A program made the position numbers and the translations under genes. This document shows, in pieces, positions 9,241-17,966 of a stretch of DNA of 64,000 bases. This DNA is from Brenneria salicis ATCC 15712 = DSM 30166. Lineage in GTDB: Bacteria > Pseudomonadota > Gammaproteobacteria > Enterobacterales > Enterobacteriaceae. Position 1 is the stretch's first letter, and the number at the start of each line of letters is the position of its first letter. Below the pieces are notes generated by a model. The model saw only the letters and a list, made by a program, of their open reading frames with translations, had not been told where the DNA came from and ran no database searches. The stretch is taken from NCBI RefSeq assembly GCF_003315515.1, contig NZ_QNRY01000003.1, forward strand, positions 1 through 64,000. Reading direction: 5' to 3'.

Positions 9241-9454
9241 AAGAGTCAAGCAGACCGGCAATGATGTCGAGCGCCTCTTCCAATGTTTCAACGGGGTCGG
9301 TGTGAATCGCCGGCGCCTCTGTCTCTCCGACGCGCACAGCGACATAAAACCCGGAGTCCTCAATCACTGCATACGAGCCAACGGGACATGCCGTCAGCAT
9401 ATCATTGTCGTCGAGTATGCAGATCGTGGTTCCGTGATAGTAGGTAGTTTTCAT
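9221..9454 (-). CDS. Small hypothetical protein at the prophage end, convergent with the tail fibre
   Basis: This 77-residue acidic protein (MKTTYYHGTTICILDDNDML...) has regular secondary-structure patterning and a C-terminal helix, EALDIIAGLLDSF. It is transcribed toward the tail fibre and overlaps its last 20 bases. Reverse-oriented small genes at prophage ends are often independently expressed lysogeny genes, but I recognise no function. The ribosome binding site is weak (GGGTG). It is preferred over the opposite-strand frame because its protein sequence looks globular. Confidence 0.55.
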   Translation of the reverse strand: MKTTYYHGTTICILDDNDMLTACPVGSYAVIEDSGFYVAVRVGETEAPAIHTDPVETLEEALDIIAGLLDSFTPLQG

Positions 9455-9524
9455 TGCAGCACCCGTTAAAACACCTGTAGATATAAATAAAATACGAAAA
9501 TTAAAGGTAACTTATTGAATTTAA

Positions 9525-9601
9525 TGGTACGCCCTACAGGATTCGAACCTGTGACCTACGGCTTAGAAGGCCGTTGCTCTATCCAACTGAGCTAAGGGCG
9601 C
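9525..9601 (-). tRNA. argU: tRNA-Arg(UCU), probable prophage attachment site
   Basis: This is a 77-nt tRNA on the minus strand with encoded CCA. The D arm TTAGCTCAGTTGGATAGAG, an anticodon loop CTTCTAA (anticodon TCT) and a T arm GGTTCGAATCC are all present and match enterobacterial argU. The prophage tail genes end at its 3' side, the usual geometry of integration into a tRNA gene; argU is a known prophage site in E. coli (DLP12). The acceptor pair 1-72 reads G-U here rather than G-C. Confidence 0.95.
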
Positions 9602-9650
9602 GTTGCGAAGAGAGATGAAACTGTTGGTTAGTGAGATAACAGTGGGCTGG

Positions 9651-9678
9651 ATTATACCCACACACCTCGGTGAGTCAA
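9651..9678 (-). promoter_or_regulatory. Sigma-70 promoter of tRNA-Arg(UCU)
   Basis: On the minus strand a -35 box TTGACT (9673-9678) and a perfect -10 box TATAAT (9651-9656) are separated by 16 bases and lie about 50 bases upstream of the mature tRNA. Confidence 0.75.
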
Positions 9679-9983
9679 CGGATTGGCGTGCGATTTACGC
9701 TATACGGTGAATCCTTGTACAGCATTGGCCCTTCTTACTATCGTCGGAGCTCTTGGGAACATGATTGCGAACCTGATTCACGATAAATGATAACAAGAAT
9801 ATGTCTTTCAGCTTTCTCTGCTGGGCCGATTCGGAAATCTTTTGTAAGTTGTGCTCAGATGTATTCGCCACAACGTGACGTTGATACACTAGATGATAAG
9901 TGAAAGACAATATGGGTTGTCTGGTTCGGTTACCGTTGTTCGTAACCACTGCAATTTCTGTCGAACTGGGAATTTTTCGATTT

Positions 9984-12437
9984 ATGCATAATTTGTTATC
10001 CGCGTTATTGCGTATTTGTCTACTAGCGACGCTTATGTCGCCAGTCGTGTATGTGTCCGCGGCGGAATCGGATGCTAATACGCAACCTGCGAAGTCTGAA
10101 GCGCCAGTGAAAATAAATATCGATGCGGAACTGGTAAAGTTGCAGAAGCAACTGGATAGCATTAAGCAGCAGGTGTCCGGGGCTAACAGCGATAGCATGT
10201 TCGGGGCGTTGAATGATACGGCGCAGGAACTGGTAAACAGTACGGATGATCTTTCTGCGGCGGTAGCGCCATTGCGAGCGCAGATTCAGGCGCAGTTGGA
10301 TGTGCTGGGGCCGGCTCCGGCGGCTGGTTCTAATATCAATGAAACAGCGGAAGTGACACGTAAGCGCAATAATCTGAATACGCAAAAGTCCAAAATGGAT
10401 GCGCAGATTGAGCAAATTCAGGCGCTGCGCGCCAATGCGACTAACTTATCGGCACAGATTGTCACTTTGCGGCGTAATGCGTTAAAAACGCAGTTGGCGC
10501 TAAACTCCGGCAGTATTCTTGGCGCGCGATTCTGGTCGCTGCTTGTGGCGACTCAGGCGGAAGATCAACGACGGTTGAGTACTTTTCAAGAGCAACTGAG
10601 CGATGCTTTTATGGCGTCATGGGCTCCTGACTGGCGTTATGGTTCAGTGTTTTTACTTCTGTTGGCCGCCGCGTTGACGACGGCAGGGCGTCAGTTTCTT
10701 GAGAAATACCTGGCCTGGGTCGGTATTCATATATTGCCGGAAGGCCGGTTGCGTCGGAGTTTTTTGGCGACGGCGGTTGTGATATCGACCGTGCTGACGA
10801 TCGGTATTGCCACGAATCTGCTGGATTTTATGCTTACCCGACATGGCGGGGCGTCTGAGCGCGTGGCGTCATTTCTTGATGCGCTGGTGCGGTTGGCTAT
10901 TTTTTGCGCCATGATCGCCGGGTTGGGACATGCTTTTCTTTCGAATCAGCGACCTTCGTGGCGTTTGCCCGCGATCTCTAATCCCGTCGCAAAGGCAATG
11001 ACGCCTTTTCCGGTTGTCGCTGCTTTGTTTATTCTGTTTTTCGGCATAGTTGAGCAGATCACGGTTACGGTTGGGACATCTGTCGCCGCCACCATCATGG
11101 TAAATGGATTATCGGCGTTACTCCTGGCCCTCACCACTGGAACGATTGCGCTTAAGAGCGATCAGGTTCGCCGCCAGATGGTGCATTCCGGCGAGCAACC
11201 GGAAGCCCGTTCTACGCTGGCGGGGCTGATTCATCTGGCGGTACTGGCAACGTCAATTGCGGTGTTGATCTCGCTGGTCATCGGTTACATATCGCTGGCG
11301 CGTTTTTTAACCTATGAACTGGTATGGATCGGCATGGTGTTTTCCTGCCTTTACCTGTTCTCAACGTTTATTACGGATATCTGTGAAAGCGTTTTTTCTC
11401 CCAACAATGCCAGCGGCAAGCGTATTAAGAATTCCCTTAATCTTGATGACCGGCATCTGGCGCAGGCTACGTCATTGTTTTCGGCCAGCAGTAAAGTTTT
11501 TTTGATATTGATGGCGGCGGTGGCGCTTCTCAATGGCACATTTGGCACCACAACGCCGCTCGAACTGGTACAAAAAGCGGTTGAACTCTGGGGTGGTAAA
11601 GGACTTGAGACGCTGAGCATTGTGCCTGCTCATTTAGTAAATGCGATTTTGTTTCTGGTGGTTGGCATATATGTGCTGCGTTCCTCGAAACGTTGGCTGG
11701 AGTATGAGTTTCTTCCCAAAACGATGCTTGAACGTGGTATCCGCGCGTCACTGGTGACGTTGTTCAGCAACATTGGTTACATTCTGATTATTTTATTGAC
11801 GCTGGCAACGCTGGGTATTCAGTGGAATAAACTGGCCTGGATTGTCAGTGCGCTTTCGGTCGGTATCGGTTTTGGTCTGCAAGAGATCGTGAAAAACTTT
11901 ATTTCCGGTTTGATTTTGCTGACGGAGCGCCCGGTTAAGGTCGGCGATACGGTGAATATCAGTGGGGTAGAAGGCGATATTCGGCGAATTAATGTACGAG
12001 CGACGGAAATCCAACTGGGCGACCGTTCGACGGTGATTGTCCCGAACTCGCAGTTTATCTCGCAGAATGTACGTAATATCACAATGGGAAATCCTTTGGG
12101 CCTCGCGACGTTGGCGCTTACCTTTCCATTGGATATTGATCCTGAAGAAGCACGGTCTATTTTGTTGGATGCTTATATCAATCATGAGGCCATTCTGGAC
12201 GCGCCTGCGCCCACGGTTAAATTTAGCCAGCTAAATCCGACAGGTATGGTGCTGAGCGTGACAGGCTATGTCAGCAGCCCAAGAATGGTCGCCGATGCAA
12301 AAAGTGATTTGTTATTCGAAATCATCAAGCGGTTGCGGACAGCCAATATTCCGTTGGCGGTCCCTCAAAAAATGGTGCTGGAGAATGGCGCAGCGTTGCC
12401 GGATGGGATTACCCTGGATGACAAGAGTCCAACATAA
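9984..12437 (+). CDS. Mechanosensitive ion channel family protein with DUF3772 domain
   Basis: This 817-residue inner-membrane protein has a signal peptide (residues 1-25, ending VSAAES), a periplasmic coiled-coil DUF3772-type region (about 40-200, with many Gln/Leu heptads), about ten membrane segments, and a C-terminal MscS core. The pore helix and beta domain are seen in SALSVGIGFGLQEIVKNFISGLILL and RPVKVGDTVNISGVEGDIRRI. Such channels release solutes on hypo-osmotic shock. I chose ATG 9984 because it begins a clean signal peptide; an in-frame GTG at 9900 would add 28 residues. The gene ends facing the D-amino-acid operon, with a long hairpin between them. Confidence 0.88.
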   Translation: MHNLLSALLRICLLATLMSPVVYVSAAESDANTQPAKSEAPVKINIDAELVKLQKQLDSIKQQVSGANSDSMFGALNDTAQELVNSTDDLSAAVAPLRAQIQAQLDVLGPAPAAGSNINETAEVTRKRNNLNTQKSKMDAQIEQIQALRANATNLSAQIVTLRRNALKTQLALNSGSILGARFWSLLVATQAEDQRRLSTFQEQLSDAFMASWAPDWRYGSVFLLLLAAALTTAGRQFLEKYLAWVGIHILPEGRLRRSFLATAVVISTVLTIGIATNLLDFMLTRHGGASERVASFLDALVRLAIFCAMIAGLGHAFLSNQRPSWRLPAISNPVAKAMTPFPVVAALFILFFGIVEQITVTVGTSVAATIMVNGLSALLLALTTGTIALKSDQVRRQMVHSGEQPEARSTLAGLIHLAVLATSIAVLISLVIGYISLARFLTYELVWIGMVFSCLYLFSTFITDICESVFSPNNASGKRIKNSLNLDDRHLAQATSLFSASSKVFLILMAAVALLNGTFGTTTPLELVQKAVELWGGKGLETLSIVPAHLVNAILFLVVGIYVLRSSKRWLEYEFLPKTMLERGIRASLVTLFSNIGYILIILLTLATLGIQWNKLAWIVSALSVGIGFGLQEIVKNFISGLILLTERPVKVGDTVNISGVEGDIRRINVRATEIQLGDRSTVIVPNSQFISQNVRNITMGNPLGLATLALTFPLDIDPEEARSILLDAYINHEAILDAPAPTVKFSQLNPTGMVLSVTGYVSSPRMVADAKSDLLFEIIKRLRTANIPLAVPQKMVLENGAALPDGITLDDKSPT

Positions 12438-12447
12438 GCGATGTGAT

Positions 12448-12479
12448 CCCATCATCTCTACAGGGATAGAGATGATGGG
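12448..12479. terminator. Bidirectional hairpin between convergent genes
   Basis: A perfect 13-bp inverted repeat, 12448-12460 with 12467-12479, has a 6-base loop. It lies between the ends of the channel gene and the D-amino-acid transaminase gene. T runs are absent, but position and stem strength suggest a shared terminator. Confidence 0.65.
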
Positions 12480-12520
12480 CGTTACAGCCGATGATGAGAA
12501 TGGAACGCGATGCTTGTTGG

Positions 12521-13381
12521 TTATTTAACTTGTTGATTCACCATATCGATATAAATTTCACGCAGGCGGCGTGTAACTGGTCCGGGTTTCCCGTCGCCTA
12601 TGGTTTGGTCATCCAGTGCTACGACAGGTAAGACGAAGGTGGTTGCGGAACTGATGAAGATCTCAGTCGCGTGATAGGCTTCTTCCGGCGTAAATAAGCG
12701 CTCCTCCAGCTTGATGTCGTCGCTTGCCGCCAATTTCAGCAGCGAATGACGTGTAATACCGTGCAGGATGTCATTACTAAGCGGACGAGTCACCACGGTG
12801 TTGTCATGCAGCACGATATAGCAGTTGCATGAACTGCCTTCGGTGATGAAGCCGTTTTCCACCATGAACGCATCGTCTGCGTTGTGGCTGTGGGCATATT
12901 CTTTCGCCATGCATGCCGCAAGCAGCCCAACGGTTTTAATATCCCGACGATGCCAGCGGATATCCGGGCTGGTGACAACCCGCAGACCGGTTTCCGCTTT
13001 CGGGTTGTCAATAATGGCGCGCGCCTGAGTAAACAGCACCAGCGTGGGTTTTACATCGGCGGGGGGGAAATAAAAATCACGATCGCCAGCGTTACCCCGG
13101 CTTAACTGTAAGTAAATCGCCCCTTCCTTTAGATTGTTTTTCTCAATCATGGCTTGGTGAATATTCTTCAATTCAGCCGGTGTGACGGGCAGTGTAAGAG
13201 ACAGTTCGCGACAGGAGCGTTGCAGCCGCTCGATATGACCATCAAATTCCGCTAGTTTGCCGTTAACGACGGCAGTTACTTCATAGACGGCATCGGCAAA
13301 GAGAAAGCCGCGGTCAAAAATCGACACTTTCGCTTCATTCTCTTCAACATACTGTCCATCAACATAAACAAGACGTTGCAT
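12521..13381 (-). CDS. D-amino-acid transaminase (class IV, Dat type)
   Basis: This 286-residue PLP enzyme of fold type IV is closest in pattern to bacillar D-alanine/D-amino-acid transaminase, which moves the amino group of D-amino acids to 2-oxoglutarate to form D-glutamate. The motif RRDIKTVGLLAACMAKEYA carries the PLP lysine (K149); ENGFITEGSSCNCYIV provides the acid next to the cofactor. The N-terminus VYVDGQYVEENEAKVSIFDRGFLFADAVYEV is typical. The start is ATG 13381, preceded by AAGGAG at good spacing. It is the third gene of a minus-strand operon after dgcN and dgcA, which makes a D-glutamate-producing role likely. A branched-chain transaminase is less likely given this context. Confidence 0.82.
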   Translation of the reverse strand: MQRLVYVDGQYVEENEAKVSIFDRGFLFADAVYEVTAVVNGKLAEFDGHIERLQRSCRELSLTLPVTPAELKNIHQAMIEKNNLKEGAIYLQLSRGNAGDRDFYFPPADVKPTLVLFTQARAIIDNPKAETGLRVVTSPDIRWHRRDIKTVGLLAACMAKEYAHSHNADDAFMVENGFITEGSSCNCYIVLHDNTVVTRPLSNDILHGITRHSLLKLAASDDIKLEERLFTPEEAYHATEIFISSATTFVLPVVALDDQTIGDGKPGPVTRRLREIYIDMVNQQVK

Positions 13382-13438
13382 CAAAACACTCCTTAATCGT
13401 CGTTCAATGCAGATTAACTATTTAAGCCCCGCAGCGCC

Positions 13439-14419
13439 TTAGCCCCACAGCGATGCTTCTGGCGGATATATTTCGCTGCCGTTATAACGCAATCCTTCAG
13501 TACGGTCGCGCTGTAATAACAGCGGGCCGTCCAGATCGACAACGTTTGCTCCTTGCGCCACGATAAAAGCGGGGGCCATAGATAATGACGTACCCACCAT
13601 ACAACCGACCATAATTTGCAAACCAGCCTGCAATGCACTGGCACGTAGACGTAATGCTTCGGTCAATCCACCGGTTTTATCCAGTTTGATGTTTATCATG
13701 TCATAACATCCGGCGATTACCTCTAGTGAATGGCTGTCATGGCAGGATTCATCGGCACAGATCGGTATCGGACGCGGTAGTTCGGCCAGTACCTTGTCTT
13801 TTCCGGCAGGCAAGGGCTGTTCAATCATGGTGACGCCCAACGCAGCCAATTCCGGCACTAGTTTTAAATAAAGATCCGTATCCCAGCCTTCGTTCGCATC
13901 CACGATTAAACGCGCGGCGGGCGCGCCTTTGCGTACCGCTGCGACTCTGGCCAAATCGTCTTTGTCCGCCAGTTTCAGCTTGAGCAAGGGGCGGCTGGCG
14001 TTATTTTGCGCCGCCAGATGCATGCGTTCCGGGGTATCCAACGAGAGCGTATAAGCGCTTTCCAGCACCGAGGGCGCGGGGTGACTCAGGCGTTGCCAAA
14101 TACGCTGGCGCTGCTGTTTGCACTCCAGATCCCAGAATGCGCAGTCAATCGCATTGCGCGCCGCGCCCGCAGGTAGACGGTTCTGGAGTGCGGCGCGATC
14201 GAGTCCATTGCGGATATCACCGCTTAACGCCGCAATTTGTTCCATCACGCTTTCGATGGATTCTCCATAGCGTGCGTAGGGCACGCATTCGCCATAGCCG
14301 ATGGCTTCGCCGGATCGCAAGGTGACCACCACCACATCGGCCTGGGTTTTGCTGCCGCGAGAGATGGTGAATATACCCTTTAGCGGCCAGCTTTCATGGG
14401 ATAATTGAATGTCGGTCAT
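13439..14419 (-). CDS. dgcA: N-acetyl-D-glutamate racemase DgcA-like, enolase superfamily
   Basis: This 326-residue enzyme is of the muconate-lactonising/dipeptide-epimerase branch of the enolase superfamily. Visible catalytic parts are the KxK motif (K147, K149), metal ligands D174 (VDANEGW), E200 (MIEQPLP) and D223 (CADES), and the opposite lysine K245 (NIKLDKTGG). The best-known E. coli relative, YcjG, epimerises L-Ala-D-Glu. Here the gene is coupled by a 4-base overlap (14416-14419) to a DUF1611-family gene, the arrangement of the DgcN-DgcA pathway, in which DgcA racemises N-acetyl-D-glutamate to N-acetyl-L-glutamate. Substrate is therefore inferred from the neighbour; L-Ala-D/L-Glu epimerase remains the alternative. 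Confidence 0.75.
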   Translation of the reverse strand: MTDIQLSHESWPLKGIFTISRGSKTQADVVVVTLRSGEAIGYGECVPYARYGESIESVMEQIAALSGDIRNGLDRAALQNRLPAGAARNAIDCAFWDLECKQQRQRIWQRLSHPAPSVLESAYTLSLDTPERMHLAAQNNASRPLLKLKLADKDDLARVAAVRKGAPAARLIVDANEGWDTDLYLKLVPELAALGVTMIEQPLPAGKDKVLAELPRPIPICADESCHDSHSLEVIAGCYDMINIKLDKTGGLTEALRLRASALQAGLQIMVGCMVGTSLSMAPAFIVAQGANVVDLDGPLLLQRDRTEGLRYNGSEIYPPEASLWG

Positions 14420-15417
14420 AGGTCTGCCAATTGGTCAACAATACGTCCTACTCCCTGACGGAACGGGTCCACGACAGGCAGGCCAAATTTTTTCTCAAGA
14501 TCGGCCATTAATTGTAATGATTCTTCTTCGCTTAACGCGGCGCTATTGATTGAAATTCCGACAAAGCGCGCATTCGGGTTGGTCAATTTCGCCATTGACA
14601 GATTCAGGGCCATGCAATCGGCGATATCAGGAATAGGATAATCGACGCCGCGCATGGTTTTACGTGTCGGTTCATGGCACAAAACCAACGCATCCGGTTG
14701 CGCACCGTGGATAATACCCGTTGTGACGCCGGCAAAAGAGGGGTGGAACAGTGAGCCCTGACCTTCGATAATATCCCAATGGTTTTCGTCATTGGCTGGG
14801 GAGAGGGTTTCAACGGCACCGGCGATGAAATCGGATACCACCGCATCAATACTCACGCCGGAACCGCTGATCAGAATCCCGGTTTGTCCAGTCGCACGAA
14901 ACGTTGCGTTGCCGCCGCGGGAGAGAATTTCTCTTTCGATCGCCAGCGCGGTATACATCTTGCCGCAGGAGCAGTCGGTGCCGACAGGCAGCAGGCGTTT
15001 GCCTGAACGTTTGCGTCCGTTGGCAACCGGGAAGGTTTGGGAAGGATGGCGTACGTCGAACAACGAACGGCCAAGTTTGGCGGCCAATTTTCTAAGCTCT
15101 GGCACATCAGATAAACAGTTGTGCAGACCTGCCGCGAGATCCATGCCGCTTTCCAGTGCCTGACTCAGTACGGCAATCCACTGTTGCGAAATAATGCCGC
15201 CGCGGTTGGCTACGCCAATCACCAACGTTTTTGCGCCTGCCGCGCGCGCGGCGCTGATATCCATATCGGGCAAATCGCAGTCGGCGTGACAGCCGTCCAT
15301 TCTGTACTGTCCAACACAGTATTCCGGGTGCCATTGCTTAATGCCGATCGCAACCTTGGCCGCTAACTGATCGTGTGCATCCCCCAGAAATAACAAATAA
15401 GGTTTTTTGATATCCAT
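14416..15417 (-). CDS. dgcN: D-glutamate N-acetyltransferase DgcN-like (DUF1611 family)
   Basis: This 333-residue protein is of the DUF1611 family. It has an N-terminal Rossmann-like part (PYLLFLGDAHDQLAAKVA) and a P-loop-like segment GTDCSCGKMYTALAIEREI at about residues 146-164, then GQTGILISGSGVSIDAVVSDFIAGA and DIIEGQGSLFHPSFAGVT. In marine bacteria DgcN acetylates D-glutamate with acetyl-CoA, feeding DgcA. It is the first gene of the operon; the ATG at 15417 has GAGGA about six bases upstream. It overlaps dgcA by ATGA. Function is inferred from the family and the coupled racemase. Confidence 0.75.
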   Translation of the reverse strand: MDIKKPYLLFLGDAHDQLAAKVAIGIKQWHPEYCVGQYRMDGCHADCDLPDMDISAARAAGAKTLVIGVANRGGIISQQWIAVLSQALESGMDLAAGLHNCLSDVPELRKLAAKLGRSLFDVRHPSQTFPVANGRKRSGKRLLPVGTDCSCGKMYTALAIEREILSRGGNATFRATGQTGILISGSGVSIDAVVSDFIAGAVETLSPANDENHWDIIEGQGSLFHPSFAGVTTGIIHGAQPDALVLCHEPTRKTMRGVDYPIPDIADCMALNLSMAKLTNPNARFVGISINSAALSEEESLQLMADLEKKFGLPVVDPFRQGVGRIVDQLADL

Positions 15418-15504
15418 TATTCATCCTCATGAAAATAGAAAAACGTTGATTGAAAGAGTGCTTTTTGGAAAATAAATTAGATAAGCGGTATCGATTTACC
15501 ACTG

Positions 15505-15532
15505 ATAATAATGATGAATATATTATTGTCAA
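15505..15532 (-). promoter_or_regulatory. Predicted sigma-70 promoter of the dgcN-dgcA-dat operon
   Basis: On the minus strand a consensus -35 TTGACA (15527-15532) and TATTAT (15505-15510) are 16 bases apart, about 90 bases upstream of the dgcN start, within very AT-rich sequence. Confidence 0.6.
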
Positions 15533-16176
15533 TATCAATGCCTATTAAGTTATAGGAACTGTAATTTAAGCATTTTGTTGAAATTTAAATCTATTAAGTT
15601 ATGCTAATTAAGCATTAAATTTTGCAACTGCTGTTTGTTTTTATAGGTGACGGTTTTTTATAAAAACAGAATGCTTGGTTTTTATTAATTATATGATTTT
15701 ATTGAATTATTGTTTTTTATACTGTTAACGATAATGCGCTAACTTGGTGAGCTGACTTATTATGGGGCCCCAAAATAAAGCAAGGCGCATTTTTGTTTTG
15801 GATTTGTTAATCAGAAATGGATTTTCTCTTATCAATATCAATAATGCTAATATTATTATGGTCAGTTAAAAGAATAATTAATATCCCGTTGAACGGAGGA
15901 TATAAATTAAACTGATGGACGTTATTTTTTTAATACCTGGTATAGCCTGGTGATGAAAGAGGTTGCCGCCATGGTCGTTCGTCCTACTGGTAGTGGTACG
16001 CTTAGCGTAATGTGATACGACTCACGCGCGGATTAATCCGATTCCCGCACCATAAAAATTTATCGGCTGCCATATCGACAGATTCCATAATCTGGGATAG
16101 CTTGAATGGCTGGTCCGCAATGCGGAACCAGGCGTCGATCGGACGGTCCGGGCGCTCACGTTACTTTGAGGATGCT
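15533..16176. other. Intergenic region and alaC leader
   Basis: About 640 bases separate the dgc operon promoter from alaC. The left part is strongly AT-rich with a GGGGCCCC palindrome near 15762. The right part, from about 15950, looks transcribed. It contains a possible 14-codon ORF (15971-16015, [14 protein letters not shown]) with GAGG upstream and a stem-loop near 16110-16130 (TGGTCCGCA against TGCGGAACCA). I recognise no known riboswitch or sRNA. Confidence 0.4.
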
Positions 16177-17418
16177 ATGGCTGATTCTAATTCTTCGCGC
16201 CGTTTTACGCGCATCGATCGTCTTCCCCCTTACGTATTTAACATCACGGCTGAATTAAAAATGGCGGCTCGTCGTCGTGGCGAAGACATCATTGATTTCA
16301 GCATGGGTAACCCAGACGGCCCGACACCGCCTCATATCGTGGAAAAACTCTGTACTGTCGCTCAGCGTGAAGACACGCATGGTTACTCAACCTCCAAAGG
16401 CATTCCGCGGTTACGTCGCGCCATTTCGCGTTGGTATGCCGATCGTTATCAGGTGGATATTGACCCGGAAAGTGAAGCGATCGTCACCATCGGTTCCAAA
16501 GAGGGGCTGGCGCATTTGATGCTGGCAACATTGGATCATGGCGATACGGTACTGGTGCCTAATCCAAGTTATCCGATTCATATTTACGGGGCGGTGATTG
16601 CCGGGGCTCAGGTGCGGTCAGTTCCGCTGGTTGAAGGCGTGGATTTCTTCAATGAACTTGAGCGGGCGATCCGTGAAAGTATTCCGAAACCAAAAATGAT
16701 GATTCTTGGTTTCCCTTCTAATCCGACCGCGCAGTGTGTCGAACTGGACTTCTTCGAGCGGGTGGTGGCATTGGCAAAGCAGTATGGCGTGCTGGTGATC
16801 CACGATCTGGCTTATGCCGACATCGTGTATGACGGTTGGAGAGCGCCATCGATTATGCAGGTGCCTGGCGCGAAAGATATCGCCGTCGAGTTTTTCACGC
16901 TGTCGAAAAGCTACAACATGGCGGGTTGGCGGGTTGGGTTTATGGTGGGTAACCAGGAATTGGTCAACGCGCTGGCCCGTATCAAGAGTTATCACGACTA
17001 CGGTACGTTTACGCCATTGCAGGTAGCGGCGATTGCAGCGCTGGAGGGTGATCAGCAATGCGTTCGTGATATTGCCGAACAGTATCGTCAGCGACGCAAT
17101 GTGCTGGTGCGCGGTCTACATGAAGCCGGCTGGATGGTGGATGAACCAAAGGCTTCGATGTATGTCTGGGCCAAAATCCCTGACGCGTATGCGCATTTGG
17201 GATCGCTGGAATTCGCCAAACGTCTGCTGGCTGATGCGAAAGTGTGCGTATCGCCGGGGATCGGCTTCGGCGACTATGGCGATACGCATGTTCGGTTCGC
17301 TTTGATCGAAAATCAGGATCGTATCCGCCAGGCGGTGCGCGGTATTAAGGCCATGTTCCGTGCCGATGGTATTTTAGCCCCGTCGAAAGCGGCGACAGGT
17401 AAAGTTTCTACTTCCTGA
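16177..17418 (+). CDS. alaC: Glutamate-pyruvate aminotransferase AlaC
   Basis: This 413-residue cytoplasmic PLP enzyme (E. coli AlaC is 412) transfers the amino group of glutamate to pyruvate to form alanine. The start ATG 16177 follows GAGG and gives the conserved N-terminus [20 protein letters not shown]. Landmarks are DFSMGNPDG, the [12 protein letters not shown] cofactor loop, [12 protein letters not shown] and the PLP lysine K244 in [14 protein letters not shown], followed by [12 protein letters not shown]. Near-identity to E. coli makes the call secure. It is transcribed alone, with a hairpin at its 3' end. In E. coli alaC neighbours ypdK; here the pectinase and secretion genes separate them. 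Confidence 0.97.
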   Translation: MADSNSSRRFTRIDRLPPYVFNITAELKMAARRRGEDIIDFSMGNPDGPTPPHIVEKLCTVAQREDTHGYSTSKGIPRLRRAISRWYADRYQVDIDPESEAIVTIGSKEGLAHLMLATLDHGDTVLVPNPSYPIHIYGAVIAGAQVRSVPLVEGVDFFNELERAIRESIPKPKMMILGFPSNPTAQCVELDFFERVVALAKQYGVLVIHDLAYADIVYDGWRAPSIMQVPGAKDIAVEFFTLSKSYNMAGWRVGFMVGNQELVNALARIKSYHDYGTFTPLQVAAIAALEGDQQCVRDIAEQYRQRRNVLVRGLHEAGWMVDEPKASMYVWAKIPDAYAHLGSLEFAKRLLADAKVCVSPGIGFGDYGDTHVRFALIENQDRIRQAVRGIKAMFRADGILAPSKAATGKVSTS

Positions 17419-17428
17419 GTCCTGTCAA

Positions 17429-17453
17429 CGTTCCCGGCCAGTGGCCGGGAACG
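17429..17453 (+). terminator. Terminator hairpin after alaC
   Basis: CGTTCCCGGCC and GGCCGGGAACG form an 11-bp GC-rich stem with a 3-base loop, directly after the alaC stop. The following T tract is poor. Confidence 0.6.
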
Positions 17454-17558
17454 TATTCTGCTTGCGATAGCTTCTCTATTCCCGCGATCGATAAAGTGAC
17501 AGCCGCCGAATATTTGTTAGAATGCCTGTCGTTAATCTCAATCAGGATGAGGCGTGTC

Positions 17559-17966
17559 ATGTCATTATCACTTATCAAATTTTCTGTTTTCACCCTATTT
17601 TGTATCGGTCTGGCTGGTTGCCAGCAGACTGGGATGTCCGCCAATAAAGGAAATGGTGCCGATAAAGCTGGGGCGGTATCTGTTAATGATCAGATTAATC
17701 AACTGTCGTCCCTGGTGGCGGCGACTCGATATCTGAAATCGCAATGCAACCGCAGCGATCTTCCCGATGAGTCGACGATCAATAATGTCGCGTTGGACGT
17801 GGCGAAGCAGCGCGGATGGGATATTTCAAACTATCAGGCTCTACCTCAACGCAGTGAAAGCCTGTATCAGGGATTGTTAAAGGACAGCACCTCGCAGGAA
17901 GCTCAGTGCTCCGAGTTTAACCGAACACTGGCGCCTTTCATTGATGCGTTACGCCGTCAGCGTTGA
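17559..17966 (+). CDS. outS: Type II secretion pilotin lipoprotein, OutS/PulS family
   Basis: This 135-residue lipoprotein has a type II signal peptide with lipobox LAGC (lipidated Cys21), so it is anchored in the outer membrane after processing. The mature domain is helical, with two cysteines (SQCNRSD and EAQCSEF) that can form the disulfide typical of PulS/OutS pilotins. These bind the secretin C-terminus, protect it and carry it to the outer membrane; the partner here would be OutD at 21440-23467. Start ATG 17559 is preceded by GAGG. Its position near pehX and outC supports the call, although pilotins diverge and a generic lipoprotein cannot be excluded. Confidence 0.75.
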   Translation: MSLSLIKFSVFTLFCIGLAGCQQTGMSANKGNGADKAGAVSVNDQINQLSSLVAATRYLKSQCNRSDLPDESTINNVALDVAKQRGWDISNYQALPQRSESLYQGLLKDSTSQEAQCSEFNRTLAPFIDALRRQR

